Part shown: positions 35,659 through 47,962 of the stretch, in pieces
Layout: every line of letters starts with the position of its first letter
How positions within the stretch are numbered: the stretch's first letter is position 1
Notes under the pieces: generated by a model
What the model was told of the DNA's origin: nothing
Databases searched by the model: none
Seen by the model: only the letters and a program-made list of their open reading frames with translations
From: Anaeramoeba flamelloides
Taxonomy: Eukaryota > Metamonada > Anaeramoebidae
Assembly: GCA_027625915.1 (NCBI GenBank)
Contig: JANTQA010000032.1
Location: 186,001 to 250,000, forward strand
DNA: 64,000 nucleotides
Direction: 5' to 3'
Made by a program: the position numbers and the translations under genes

Positions 35659-36115
35659 CTAAATTTACTGTAAAATTCAAATTAATAAAATTTATATTCT
35701 TTCGAAAAGTTCAATCAGAAAGAAGAACTTAATCTAAATTCGAAAAATGTTTATTTTTAATTACTTTTGCCAAGATCTTGATTTTGTTTCTTTCAATTAA
35801 TCCTGAGGAAAGTATTTGAGGAAATGGAAATAATCATTTTTTGTTGCTGATAAATTCAAAAAAATGTAAAAAACTTTTTATTTCGATTTCCATTTTACTA
35901 AATTTTTTGATAACTCCAATTTCCTAAACATTTCACTACAAAGAAATTTTTCAAGATCAACTGATTTTCCAAACTTTCTTTGCACTTAAACCAATAAAAT
36001 TCTTTCTTCAAAGCACAGTGTAAAATCCTTTGGAAAAAAGGGAAATTGAAATAAAAAGTTTTTGGCATTTTTTTTAATTTAGCAGTATCAGTCCAGGAAA
36101 TGAAGTCAACATTTC
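35659..36115. other. Spacer
   Basis: AT-rich, no features recognised. Confidence 0.5.
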
Positions 36116-37061
36116 TTAAGGGACTAGTCTATATTAAATTTTTTTAGGTAAATTTAATAGAGATTTAGAATTTTTTTTGCCAATTACTTAGATTTCAAAT
36201 CAAAGTGAAAAACTTCTTAGTATATTAATGAAATCTTGCTAAATGACATTCATTAAATTTAGTTATTGTTTTTATAGAAATAAAAAATTTTTACATTTTT
36301 TCACTTTTTTGAAAGTTGCTTTTTTTTCAACTTTTCGCAAAAATACAAAAAATAAAAAAAAAATATGAGCAAGAAAGCAAAACCTTGTTAGGTTTGTGGA
36401 AGAAGTACAAAAGATAGTTTGAAAAATAAACCTGAAAAGGTTTTTTTGGATTTGCATGAAAACATAGTTTGATTCGAAAAAAATATACAATATATGCTTT
36501 ACTCTTAATAAAAGATTTTCTTTTTTTATATTGTACCATTCTTTTTTTTTTCATGAATCTACTTTTTCAGTTTACACTCTTTTGTTTTTGTTGAATTTGA
36601 AGTTTTTTTAAGTGTTCCCAAATTACCATCCCAAAAGTTTTTGTCAGAGTCAAAAAAAATCAAAGAAAAGAATAAGAACTATTTTTTTAAAAAGTAATTA
36701 TTGATAAAACAAATTGAGTTCTTTACAGAGTCAAGTTGGATGAACAGAAGTGAAAGAGAAAATATTCATTAGTTTTAAATTATTTTTTCGTTTTTCCAAA
36801 TGAGAATAAATATTAGTTTTGAAACAATAATTAAATCCACAATTAATCAAAAAATTCTCAGTTTTTAAAGATCTTTTTTTTAAAAAATTTTTTTAAAAGT
36901 CACTTTTTTTGGCAGAATTGTAAAATTTTAAAAAAACAAGAACTTAAAGTTCTAACATTGAAAAAACCTGTCTATTTTCAATTTTAAACATATTTCAAGA
37001 TAAGGATTCCCTATTTAGTTATTGATCAAAAAAAAAAAATTAATATAGACTAGTCCCTTAA
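36116..37061. mobile_element. TTAA-bounded element, family C, copy 1
   Basis: TTAA at 36116-36119 and 37058-37061 enclose inverted ends starting GGGACTAGTCTATATTAA, matching for about 20 bases. Total 946 bp. The inverted copy at 41256-42792 is 944 bp once its own insertion is removed, and long stretches are identical. A T-rich frame on the minus strand (SKAYIVYFFRIKL) is shared by the two copies, but similarity of recent copies explains that. No transposase. Confidence 0.85.
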
Positions 37062-37879
37062 TAAAAAAAATTCAAACAGTGAACCATTTTTCAGTAATTG
37101 AGGCAATCTTAGAATGATTAAACCAAATTAAATAATACAAAGAATTGCCTAGCTTTTATTTTAACATCACCAAACTAAATGATAAAAACTCCACCTCCTT
37201 ATCTTTATTTGGAACTATTAAACTATCAAGATAACTGATAACAACCACTTCAGTGGTTTAAAGGTGGAATTAAGAGGGGATTATTGCTTTTTTTGATAAT
37301 TGGTTCGGTACAAACAAAGATAATGATTGGCAATTGTTATATTTTTGTTTTTGTCAAGATCAATATAATTTTCCAATGGAGAAAAGTAAATACTTATTTT
37401 AGTTTTGGTAATTGGTATGTTTCGGAAAATTGATCTAATTCAGTGAAGTTTATGTAATTTTTGATTTTTACTTTACATTTTAAAAAAAGTCTATCTAGGG
37501 GGGAGAATATCCATTCCAGAGAAATTCCCAAAGTTCTTTGGTTGAGTTTTGAGCAAGTAAGAGGAATTTTACAAATTGTTTTCCCAAAATAACTGGTTGG
37601 AAAATTTTTTTCTAAAAATGTCTTAAAAAAGTGAGTTTTTTGAGTTTATTGTTAAGGATTTGATGAAAAATTCATCTGATATGTTAAAGAGTGTGTTTTG
37701 AAGTGACTAAACCCGAGATTCACAAATTCAAAGAGTATCTAAATAGGCACAGTCATCAGAAGTTTTTGAAACTCAATTTAGTTTTCTGTAAAAAAAAAAG
37801 AGAATAAATAGTCTGTATAAAAAATGAAGAAGTAAAAAAAAAAAAAATAAGAAAGAAAAAATGAAAAAGTTAAAATAAG

Positions 37880-38600
37880 AGGTGTGAGAAGCATCAAGTT
37901 TTTTGATCCGCATAACTTTTTGTTTGGGTAAATTTAGGTTTAAGCTCCTTTTTCCTAATGGCGTGCTGAGTCTTCTTGGTCAAAAAGTATTCTATAGTGA
38001 TGTCATCGATTTCTTTTATGTTTATTTTCCTCAATAATTCATCTGTATCCTGTTGTTTGACTATTTTGTTGAAGTCAAAATTTTTGATTTTTTTGAGCTG
38101 CTTTTTTTCAGTATTTTCTGGTTCTTCCCCTATTTTTTACAGTCCCATATGAAGTGATCTTTATCATCTATTTTTTTTGTTGCATGGTAACATTTTGGCA
38201 TTTACCCCTCTTTTTCACCATTTGTATGTATATCTATTCAAACCATTACAGAATTCTTTTAGTTTGAATAGGGTTGTTGATGATTTCCAGTCTAAGCAGG
38301 GCTGTTTTTTCTTTGAAGTTTTCTGGAAACTGGCTAATCAGTGTGTATTTCTTTAGTTTCCAGTTTTCGTATCCTTGGGATGAATTGACTTTGTCTTGTA
38401 TTAATTTGATATGGACCTCATGTAGTTTTTTCTTGATCTCGTCTTTTTCCATATTTTCCCAGTCAATGTTCTCTATTTCATCCATTTTCAGGTCTTCAGT
38501 TAGGCGTTCAAATTTTAAGTGTAGTGATTTCTTTCTGAAATTTTGCTTTCTCTTTAGCATCAAATTTTGGAATTTAATTTACTTTGAGATAAAATTCAAA
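37880..38600 (-). mobile_element. LINE-like non-LTR retrotransposon, 3' fragment
   Basis: On the minus strand a 105-codon frame (38563 to 38246; SQGYENWKLKKYTLISQFPE, then TALLRLEIINNPIQTK) is followed by a cysteine/histidine cluster reading KKIDDKDHFIWDCKK and by a further lysine-rich open stretch ending in YADQK. The order basic region, 'LRL' strand, then a C...H...WDC zinc-like motif is the usual C-terminal end of LINE reverse transcriptase proteins. The polymerase part is missing, so it is 5'-truncated, and it is broken in at least two places. Codon use is less AT-biased than neighbouring spacer. Family assignment is tentative. Confidence 0.45.
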
Positions 38601-38854
38601 TTTTTTTAATTCGAATTTAACAGTAATTTAAGAATTTATTTTCACCTCATCTCGCTTATCTAAATCACATTCGACAATTTAATAAAGAAATTCATTTGAA
38701 AATCTTTATAGATTGTGGGATCTGTAATTGTAATTCTTAAGGAACCAAGTTAAAAAAAAAATACTAATTTAATTAGCATAAAACATTATGTAGAATTTTC
38801 CAATTTTAACGAATTTTTTCATTTCCTTCACGATTTTGAATACATTAAATTATT

Positions 38855-41800
38855 ATGTGTTTTATTGAATTACAAAACAATTTATTGAAATATTTAATTA
38901 TTAAATATCCAAATATTAATTTTCTAAAAATAGATACTCTTGATGACACAAGGCCTTTTTTAGATCAAAAAAAAATTTTTGATCTTGATGAAGTAATTTT
39001 TAAAATCGAGCAAATTAAAGTAGAAGAAGAAGTCAAGCAAGATATTTTTATTAAAATCTTTTCAAAACCATTACAAATAGCAGTTGATCGGGCAACAGAA
39101 AAAACTGATGTTCCTCCAATTATAACACAAATAACTGATTTCATCGAAACGAACGGTAAATAATTTTCTTCATATATAAATTTCCCTTTTAATTTTCTTA
39201 TTTTTATAAAAAAAATTCTCATATTAATAACAGTATAAATATTAAAAAAATATATAGATTGTTTGATTTTCCTGAAATTCAGAAATAATTTTGATTTTAA
39301 CAAATATTTTTATCATTTTTTGTCTTTTCTGTTTTGTTTTCATTTCATTTTTTCCAGTTACCTAATCTGTTTCGTTAGATCTGGATTTTTTTTTTCCAAT
39401 GATTATTGATAAAAGATCAAAGTTGAGTTTAGTTAAATAGAAAATGCCTGCTAAGATTGGTTGATAGTTATCTAATCGTTTTATAGATTAATAATTGTTA
39501 GTGAAATTTCAAAAACTTTATCAATACATTTTTTGTTTCTGATCATTTCATTATTTTGGACACATCGCTTTTTATTTTTTCTTTTATTTGGATCAAAATG
39601 CATAAATATCAACTCTTTTTCAAATAAAAGGGCACATAAAATTTCAAGAATTAATCATAATTGAATCAAATTAATTGTATTATCATTCTAAAATCTAAGA
39701 AACAATATAAAATATAAAAAAACACCCAACTGGATATTTAAAACTCATTAAAACAAAATAAATAAAAATTAAAATTAAATATTTTAAAAATTGATGTGTC
39801 CTTTTATTTGAAATGAGAAATCTCGTTTTATAAATTGTAAAGAAAAAAACAATTTATTAAATCAATAAAAACCATTCAACAAAGTGAATTGGGGAAAAGT
39901 TCTTTACATTTTATTGATAATTCTTTACATGTCAAACTTTTGATCTTTAAAGTCTCATTTTCAATATAAAGCCACAATTAATCTGATTCTTTTGTTAGAA
40001 TTTTTTTTTTCTTTATTTTCTTTTTTCTTTGTTCCATACATCAATTCAATAATGGTCTTTCTTAATTCCTATATTTAGCTCATTACAAAATCAAACTCAA
40101 ACTATTTCCATTTTTATACTGACAAATTATTTCCAAATTGGTTTCTTCTTATCTTGTTTTTTTCATTTTCTTACTGTTCAATATCCATAAATAAAAAAAG
40201 AACAAATGAATAATTTAAATGAAAATCAACAATAAGTAATTATCTGATTAACAATCAAATTCAATAATATTAATGATTTAAGAGGTGTGTTCTTTTGTTT
40301 GAAAAAGAGTTTATAATATTAATACTAAACTTTGTTTCAGTCTAAGATATCCCAATATTTTTTTCAAATATCAAATATTTTTTATAAATGATCTTTGAAG
40401 ATTAAATAAGAAATAAGTAGAATAATAAACATCAAAGAATAGTTGATATCCGTCCGAAATAAAACTAATAAATCAATAGATTTTCTTAAAAATGGAAAAA
40501 CACAAAATTCTTATGTGCCCTATTGAGAAAAACAACAATGATCATTTTGATCTTCTATTGAAGATCAAATAAAATTCCAATCGAAATAAATATAATTTCT
40601 CTATAATCATTTTCACCATTTCAATAACAATAGAATAACATGTTTTTACCAAGTGACTATCGATCTTGCAATAAAAAAAAAATTTGCAAATAAATTGTTT
40701 ATTAAAAAAATCGAAGAAAAAAAAGAAAAAATGAAAATGTGAAAAAATGATTTCAATTTTGGAATTTCTCGAAATAAATTTTTTCTTCTAATATCCATTC
40801 AGACCCTTTAAAAACGTGTATTTTACTCCCCCAAAACTGGATCACTTTGACTGGAAAATGAAATAAGTAACTTAATAATGATTTAATATTATGTTTGAAA
40901 AAATTGGGATTTTTTTTACTTATTTTTTGATTTTTGGTGTGTCCAAATTTTTGGAATGGGGTTATTATTCATTTTGCTCAAAAGAATGAATTGGTTAACC
41001 ATTAAAAAAACATTTTATCAAGATTAAAGTATTTTTTTCAAGTTGATAGTGTGAATTTTTTTTTTTCATTTTTATAAAATTATCCAAATTCTGAAACATT
41101 TTTATCAAATCAAAATAAGGTATGGTATTATTTTTTTAATTAATCATTGTTATTTCGAAAATGATAATGATTGGATATTCTTAAAGGGTGGAAATGGAAT
41201 TACTTTTTTCTAACCTGTTACTTTGAGATATCTTACATGCCAGTTTTCATAATCATTAAGGGACTAGTCTCTATTAATTTTTTTTTTTTGATCAATAACT
41301 AAATAGGGAATCCTTATCTAGAAACATGTTTAAAATTGATAAAAAACATGTTTTTCCAATTTTAGAACTTTAAGTTCTTATTTTTTTAAAAAAATTTTAC
41401 AATTAGTCAAAAAAAGTGAATTTTAAAAAAATTATTTTAAAAAAAATATTTTTAATGGATGAGAATTTTTTGATTAATTTTGGATTTAATTATTGTTTCA
41501 AAACTAATATATATTCTCATTTGGAAAAACGAAAAAATAATTTAAAACTAATGAATATTTTCTCTTTCACTTCTGTTCATCCAACTTGACTCTGTAAAGA
41601 ACTCAATTTGTTTTATCAATAATTACTTTTTAAAAAAATAGTTCTTATTCTTTTCTTTGATTTTTTTTGACTCTGACAAAAACTTTTGGAATGCTAATTT
41701 GGGAATACTTAAAAAAACTTCAAATTCAACATAAACAAAATAGTGTAAACTCAAAAAGTATAAGGTATTTCGAAAAAAGTAGGGCATTTTTTTTTACATT

Positions 41801-44800
41801 TCATAAAAAATCATCTTTGTTAGTGAAAGTATCCATTAATTGACAATATCAAATTACGTTTAATATTAATACCAATTGAATAAATAACTAAGGTATTTAT
41901 TTAAAATTTGTTCTTTGAAATATTTCTCAAAAATAAAAAAAAAAAATAACACTTTTTTTGGTGAAAACAATGTACGACCAATTTCAATAAAAAAAACTGG
42001 AAATATGGAAATGGTAAAAATGTTTTTTAAAACAATAAAATGCAGTTATATGTGTTGTCAATTCTATTTGAAAATTTGTTGAGATTACACAAGTTATGAA
42101 AACGGTTTTTTCAAACAAAAAGAAAATAATAAATACCAAATTTCACCTCTAAAAAAATCAGACTAAATCAAGATCAGAAATTTTAATATCTTTTATTTAT
42201 GAAATACAATACTAAGAAACAAATTGAATTATTACCAAGAATTGATAAATGGTACTTAATGATTTTGGAAATTTAAATACTTTTTTGAAGATTGAGTTTG
42301 AAAGATATATATTTTAAAATAAATTTGCCCCACTTTATTGGAAATAGCTTATTCATGAAAAAAAAAAAAGAATGGTACATGAAAAGAAAGGAAATCTTTT
42401 ATTTTGAGTAAAGCATATATTGCATATTTTTTTCGAATCAAACTGTTTTTTCATGTAAATCCAAAAAAACCTTTTCAGGTTTATTTTTCAAATTATTTTT
42501 TGTACCTCTTCCACAAACACAACAAAGTTTTGCTTTCTTGCTCATATTTTTTTTTATTTTTTATATTTTTGCGAAAAGTTGAAAAAAAGCAACTTTCAAT
42601 AAAGCGAAAAAAAGGAAAAATTTTTTATTTCTATAAAAACAATAACTAAATTTAATGAATGTCATTTATCGAGATTTCATTACCATACAAAGAAGTTTTT
42701 CACTTTGATTTGAAATCTAAGTAATTGGCAAAAAAAATTCTAAATCTCTATTAAATTTACCTAAAAAAATTTAATAGAGACTAGTCCCTTAAAGAGATAC
42801 TTCACCTTTTTCCAAATTAGTATGTTTAACAAAGTCAATTTTATTTTTTATAATTTTAAAAGTTTTATAAAAATGAACTTTAGATTTAAACAATATAACT
42901 TTTGCTTTTCAAATTTTTTTTTAATCAGGATTTTCAAACTTTAATTTATGGTGTAAAATATATTTATTTTTGTAATGTTTGTACAGAACAAACCAATTTA
43001 ATAATTATAAGACTTTTTTTGAATTTACCCTTCTAAATTTCAAAAAAAAAAAAAAAAACTATTTAAATAATGTCTAGATTCGATTTTTTCCAAATTTTTG
43101 TTTTTAATTTATTTTTTGTTTTGGAAATAATTTTTTGTTTTGGAAATAATTTTTTTTAAATGAATTTTTGAAATTCTATTTTATGATTAAAATTTTGTTT
43201 CAAAAAATAAATTTTATCAAGATCTTATCACATTTCACTTCAGAAATTATTAAAGATAGGTAACCCAGAAAATCTAAGGAAAGGAATTAAAAAATAAAAA
43301 GTCTGAAATTAAAAAAACTCAATATTTTTAAGTACTTTAAGCAATTTAGTCAAAACAGTTGAACAGTTTTTTATAATTCAAATAGAAACATTTTTTCGCA
43401 ATTTTCATCATTATAATAGATGGAATAAAGCGGTAATTTTTGTTATTTGGAAATTATCATTTCTAAAATATTTCACAATTCATTCGTCAATTATTTTTTT
43501 TTTTGGTAATTATTTTTTTTTTTAGTTGTTCAACCCTTATTATTTTTCTTTCTTTAGAATTGAAAATAAAAATTATTCCATAAATATTCATAATTCAATA
43601 ATAAATATGAAAATTAAATATTAAACAAAAAATTCCTTTTTACTTATTTTTGGTTTATTGTGGAATATATTTCCATTCATTAATATTTTTTTTATAATTT
43701 TCATAAGAGTTATATTGCAATTTACAAGAAATTTTGGTCTTGATTTAATTTTCTTAATATTTTTCTTCAAAAAATCTTTTTAATATTAAATATATTTCTA
43801 TCAAAATAAAATAATAATAATAATTTAACTTTAAAAAACAAAACATAACACTCAAAAGGAATTAATGTTGTCGGAATTTATCAAAAGCCAGGAAAAACAT
43901 TAAACATCGAAAAATTAAAAGAAATTTATAATCGAAAAGATCAATTTGATTTAACAAAATTTATTTCTTCGCCACATGACGCAGCTGGTGTTTTAAAAAA
44001 ATATCTTTATGAGCTGCCTGAATCACTTTTAACTCAAAAAATCTCAAACAAAATTATTGATCAATTTCAAAATAGCAATAAAGATACAATTAATAATAAA
44101 ACTAGTAAAAAATTTTTAAAAATTGCAAAAGAATTATTACAGGAAATACCACAAATTAATTTCCAAGTCTTTAAAAAAATTTGTAGCCATTTAGTTCTAA
44201 TTTTAAAAAATTCAGAACAAAATAAAATGACAATTATTCAGTTAGCCAAGGCTTTTTCGCCAATATTTTTTCGAGAATCTGAAATTGATAAGATTCTGAA
44301 ATTTAATAAAAATCTTGGAAATGATATTACCAAAATTATTATTAAGCATTCTGATTTTCTTTTTTTTGGAAAAGAAATTCAATCCTCAAATAGAGTTTTT
44401 GCTAAGGTTTTATATAATTTCCAACCAGAAAATGAAAATGATTTGGAAATTTCCATTGATGAAATTATTGAAATTATTACAACAAATGAAATTAATAAAG
44501 AAGGTAATTATTTTCCTTTTTTTTTTTGTTCCTTTTAACTTTTTTCTTTTTTTTTTTACTTTTTACTTTTTCCTTTTTACTTTTTTTTTTAGTTTTTATT
44601 TCATTTTTTCTTTCTTTTGATTTTCCAATCATATTCTTTTTTAAAAATCTTTTATTTTGTCATTGTTTAATTTTGATTTTCAAATTAAATTTTTCTATTT
44701 TTGCTCTATTTAATTTTGATATTCAAATTAAATTTATACACACGATTTATTCCTTAAAAAAGAATGGTTGACGGCAAAAAACATGAATGGGGAGCAAGGC

Positions 44801-45088
44801 GTCGTTCCACAGAATTATATTGAAATATTAGAAAATTATGACGAATCGGATTTTGTGGAAAATTCTCTTACAAACAAACAAGGAAAGGGAAAAATTCAAA
44901 ATGAAATCAGTGAATTGTCGAAGGAAGCAGAGCAAACAGTAACATTAAGAAAAAATTTAGAATTGAAATATAATAAATTAACAGATCATTTTATTGATCT
45001 TTTAGATCAAGCATTAATCGAACAAGAAACAATTGAAAATTTAATGAAAAAAATTAATGAGAAAGGAAATACTGAAAATATAATATAA
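38855..45088 (+). CDS. RhoGAP-SH3 protein with non-canonical finger residue (three exons)
   Basis: Exons 38855-39155, 43859-44503 and 44763-45088 join in phase to 423 residues. RhoGAP domains speed GTP hydrolysis by Rho-type GTPases; SH3 binds proline-rich partners, so a cytoskeletal regulator is likely. RhoGAP spans about 73-250: PLQIAVDRATEK, VVGIYQKPGK, GVLKKYLYELPESLL, NKMTIIQLAKAFSPIFF. SH3 spans about 281-340: FAKVLYNFQPENENDLEIS, EWLTAKNMNGEQGVVPQNYI. A C-terminal coiled coil of about 60 residues follows. The arginine finger (GIFR) is Gln at residue 109 (codon 43882-43884), and the second conserved Arg (LReLPEP) is Tyr (44008-44010), while the LK lysine and NKM asparagine remain. The ATG at 38855 is the first after an in-frame stop; an acceptor-like aaatag at about 38930 leaves room for a different 5' structure. 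Intron 1 is 4.7 kb with nested transposons. Confidence 0.85.
39290..39560. repeat. Repeat family R, diverged copy in the RhoGAP-SH3 intron
   Basis: TTTTGTTTTCATTTCATTTT, then an AAAGTTGAGTTTAGTTAAATA stretch and TTGATAGTTATCTAA, follow the same order as in 5170-5400. Moderately diverged. Confidence 0.5.
41256..42792. mobile_element. TTAA-bounded element, family C, copy 2, carrying an insertion
   Basis: TTAA at 41256-41259 and 42789-42792 with inverted ends GGGACTAGTCTCTATTAA. It is the inverse of 36116-37061, and stretches of 70 or more bases are identical. It is interrupted at 41759-42351 by a family D element. Lies wholly in the first intron of the RhoGAP-SH3 gene. Confidence 0.85.
41759..42351. 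mobile_element. TA-bounded element, family D, copy 2, nested in family C
   Basis: Begins TA-TAAGGTATTTCGAAAAAAGT and ends GGAAATAGCT-TA. The uninterrupted sequence is readable in family C copy 1 (inverse strand): AAAAAGTAGATTCATG there corresponds to AAAAAGTA[insert]TATTCATG-like flanks here, so the element sits at a TA with a two-base duplication. About 590 bp, non-coding. Confidence 0.8.
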
Positions 45089-47230
45089 GATTAAATAAAT
45101 TAAAATTTTTATTCATATTTAATTTTTTTTGTATTTTTTTTTTTTTTCTTTTCCACAAGCTACTAACAAAAAAGATTTTTTATATTTTCACAAACCAGTC
45201 CTAGCGTGTTTTTTTTTTTTTTTTAAAGTAATATAGATATTGACTGACAAAAATCAATATGTAATATAAAGGGTTTTTAAAAAAATTTTCTTAATCCTAA
45301 TTATTTTTGTTTACAATTAATCATTCCAATAATTATTTCCCAAAACTTTTCCCAAATATTCTTCGCAAGTTTAAAAGTATCGGTTAATTATTTTCTGTTA
45401 TGTAATAAAATTGATGTGAATCTTAAAATGTATCAAGAACTTTTATATCCAAACTAAAATTCCAAATTGCTGACACACAGCTAAAATAGTTAAAAGAATC
45501 AAAACAGTACAATTTCATTCAAATTGGAGATAATTTTAATTTTTGAAACATATGGAAATCTTTTTTTTTGTTTTTTACTTTTGTTTTCTTATCATTTTGT
45601 TCCTTGAATTGCTAAATCTATTTCTTTTAATTCAAAAAACAAAAAAATTGAATGTTTGAGATTAAGTTAAAGTTTGGGTTCTTTTTCAAAATAGAAGAAT
45701 TCGAATAAAATTAGTTGATGGTATCTAAGCATTTTATGGAAATTATTAGTTAATAGAGATTAAACAAATTTATCAATGCATTTTTTTTTAAGTTACTCCA
45801 AAAGTTTTAGCATGCTCGATGATTTATTAGTTTTGATAATTATTTTATTTTTGTTTTGTTTTGTCAGTATTGTACTTTATAAAATATGGTTAAAATTTTA
45901 ATTAGTACATAATTCTAATTTGGTAAATCTTCTTCACCAATTGGTTTAATAAGTTTTTTTTCTTTTCAAAAATAGAATTTTGGTATTTTAAAAATTTTGA
46001 ATTGGGGCTTAGTTACATAAAAAAAAAACAATCAAATTACAGAAATCACAGAAACTTTTAAATAATATTTTTTTTCAATTTAAAGATAAAGCTTCATATT
46101 GATAAAAAAAGTGTCGAATTTCAAAAAATTTATTTAATTTTTTTTTTATTACTACTTTATAAAATAATTTTGGAAATTACTATTTTTTAAAAATCAACCT
46201 TTTTTTATTTTTTAAAAATAATTTTATTTTGAGGAGGTGGACGGGGTCACCTATAATATCTGTTAGGTTTTTTTTGATTTGGAAGAATTAAATATAATCT
46301 TTAATTTTCAGGTAATTCTTCTTAATGAAAAAAAAAAGCAAATATGTTTAGTTGATTTTTTGTTTTTTGGAAAAATCAATATATTTTTGAGATAAAATTG
46401 AACACCGCAAGAAAACTACTGTTAGGTTTTTTTTTAATTTTAGAAAATTATTAGTAAAATAAAAAAAAAGTATTCTTTGTATTTCTGAAATTAAAAAAAA
46501 TGTAGGCACTCGAAAACACAATGTATCACTCTAAAGACTTACTGAATTGCTAAATTTTCGTTTGGATTTATTTATTAAAAGTTATCATTCTCTTTATCAT
46601 TTACGTTTTAGGCAAAATATTCTAAAAGTATTATTAATTGTGTTTGGTCTATAATTAAATCCAATTCCTTAATATCATAGTTTGTGAATAAATAATATAT
46701 TTCCGATATTAATAAATTTAATTTTTTCTCTGCTTGGGTTATCATACGTATGAAAAAAAAAAATATTTTTTAAAAAAAGGTTATTTTCTTTTTTATTATT
46801 TTTTTTTAGGTTCCAATTTGTAGAATTTTATTTTTACAAAATATTTGAATGGTTTGTTTTTTTTGATATTTTATTAAATAAAAAAATGATAATTTTGACT
46901 CTATGAATTACTACCCTTTTAAAAAAAAATTAAATTCTAAACTAAAATTAGAAAATAGCTAATAAGTTCATGTATTTAAAAATATTGGAAGAAGGGATAT
47001 TAAATTTTATTTCAAATGAAAATAATTATTAGAATGAATAAAATACACTTTTTTTGAAAAAAAAATTATTGAAATATACAAATCTGTTGTCTTTTTATCA
47101 TAACTTTCATAAGACAATGAAAAATAGGGAATAAAATAATATTTAATTAAGTTTAGAAATGTTTTTTATTTGGAATAAATTGATATATAAAAAAGAAAAA
47201 TAATTTTTTTTTCGTTCATTCTACATTATT
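45089..47230. repeat. Spacer containing repeat family R copy
   Basis: About 45440-46015 follows the 5056-5600 sequence in order (AACTAAAATTCCAAATTGCT to TTTTGAATTGGGG) at lower identity. About 46255-46450 has modules like those at 9880-10400. The remainder is simple sequence. Confidence 0.55.
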
Positions 47231-47235
47231 TAAAG

Positions 47236-47247
47236 ATATATATATAC

Positions 47248-47295
<48 letters not shown>

Positions 47296-47489
47296 TAGGT
47301 AATACGAGTTTTCGTTTCTAAAACGTGAAAGATGTATAAAAACGCGTTTTTTCGCTTTAATTGCAAGTTTTTTCGTTTCTTTCGTTGTTTTCGTTTTTTG
47401 TTTTTTGAAAAGGTCCTCGAATTCTTTTGAAATCATACTTTTCGTTTCTGGAAAGTGAAAAAATACAAACGAAAAAACTTAAAAACAAC

Positions 47490-47526
<37 letters not shown>
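47236..47526. repeat. (TA)n-flanked core with TTTTCGTTTC repeats
   Basis: About 55 bases of (TA)n, then a 200-base core 47293-47491 beginning TCATAGGTAATACGAG and ending CAACTGA, then about 35 bases of (TA)n. In the core a unit of the form TTTTCGTTTCTnnAAnGTGA occurs twice in direct orientation about 145 bases apart, one ACGCGT is present, and CG dinucleotides are far denser than in the surroundings. The arrangement recalls plant Micron elements that sit in TA microsatellites. Confidence 0.6.
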
Positions 47527-47529
<3 letters not shown>

Positions 47530-47962
47530 ACTTAATTTACTTGCAATCTATTGAAAACAATGATAGTTCGCGATTTCCCATTTAAGTGGGAGTTTTTGTG
47601 TTAAAAATTCATGAATGGTTCTTTAATTTTATATTTTAAAAACTCAATAACAATAAAATTAGGTAACTCATTTCAAATTCTTAAAATTGTAGTCACTTTA
47701 AACCTTGGGAAAATGAATAATTTTTTTTTTAAAAAATTCACAATTTGAGTTCAAATATTCGTCAAAATTTAACTTTTTTACCAATTCGAAATTCAATCAG
47801 TTCATCTAATTTATAGTGTTTTTGTGCACCACCCCATACGTGAATTTTTTTACGATCAAAAAAAAAATAAAAATTATTAACTTAAAAAAAAAATTTATAA
47901 CAATTTCGAATTATGAAAATTTGATCAGTAATTTTTTCATCTTTTAAGTTATATTTCAGCTT

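Noticed and set aside
36272-36554. Shared frame SKAYIVYFFRIKL in both family C copies as a transposase remnant
   Set aside because: T-rich, short, no catalytic motif; its conservation only reflects recent duplication of the DNA.
44315-44771. T-rich overlapping frames next to the RhoGAP-SH3 exon
   Set aside because: They read Phe/Leu-only sequence through an intron and other frames of a real exon.
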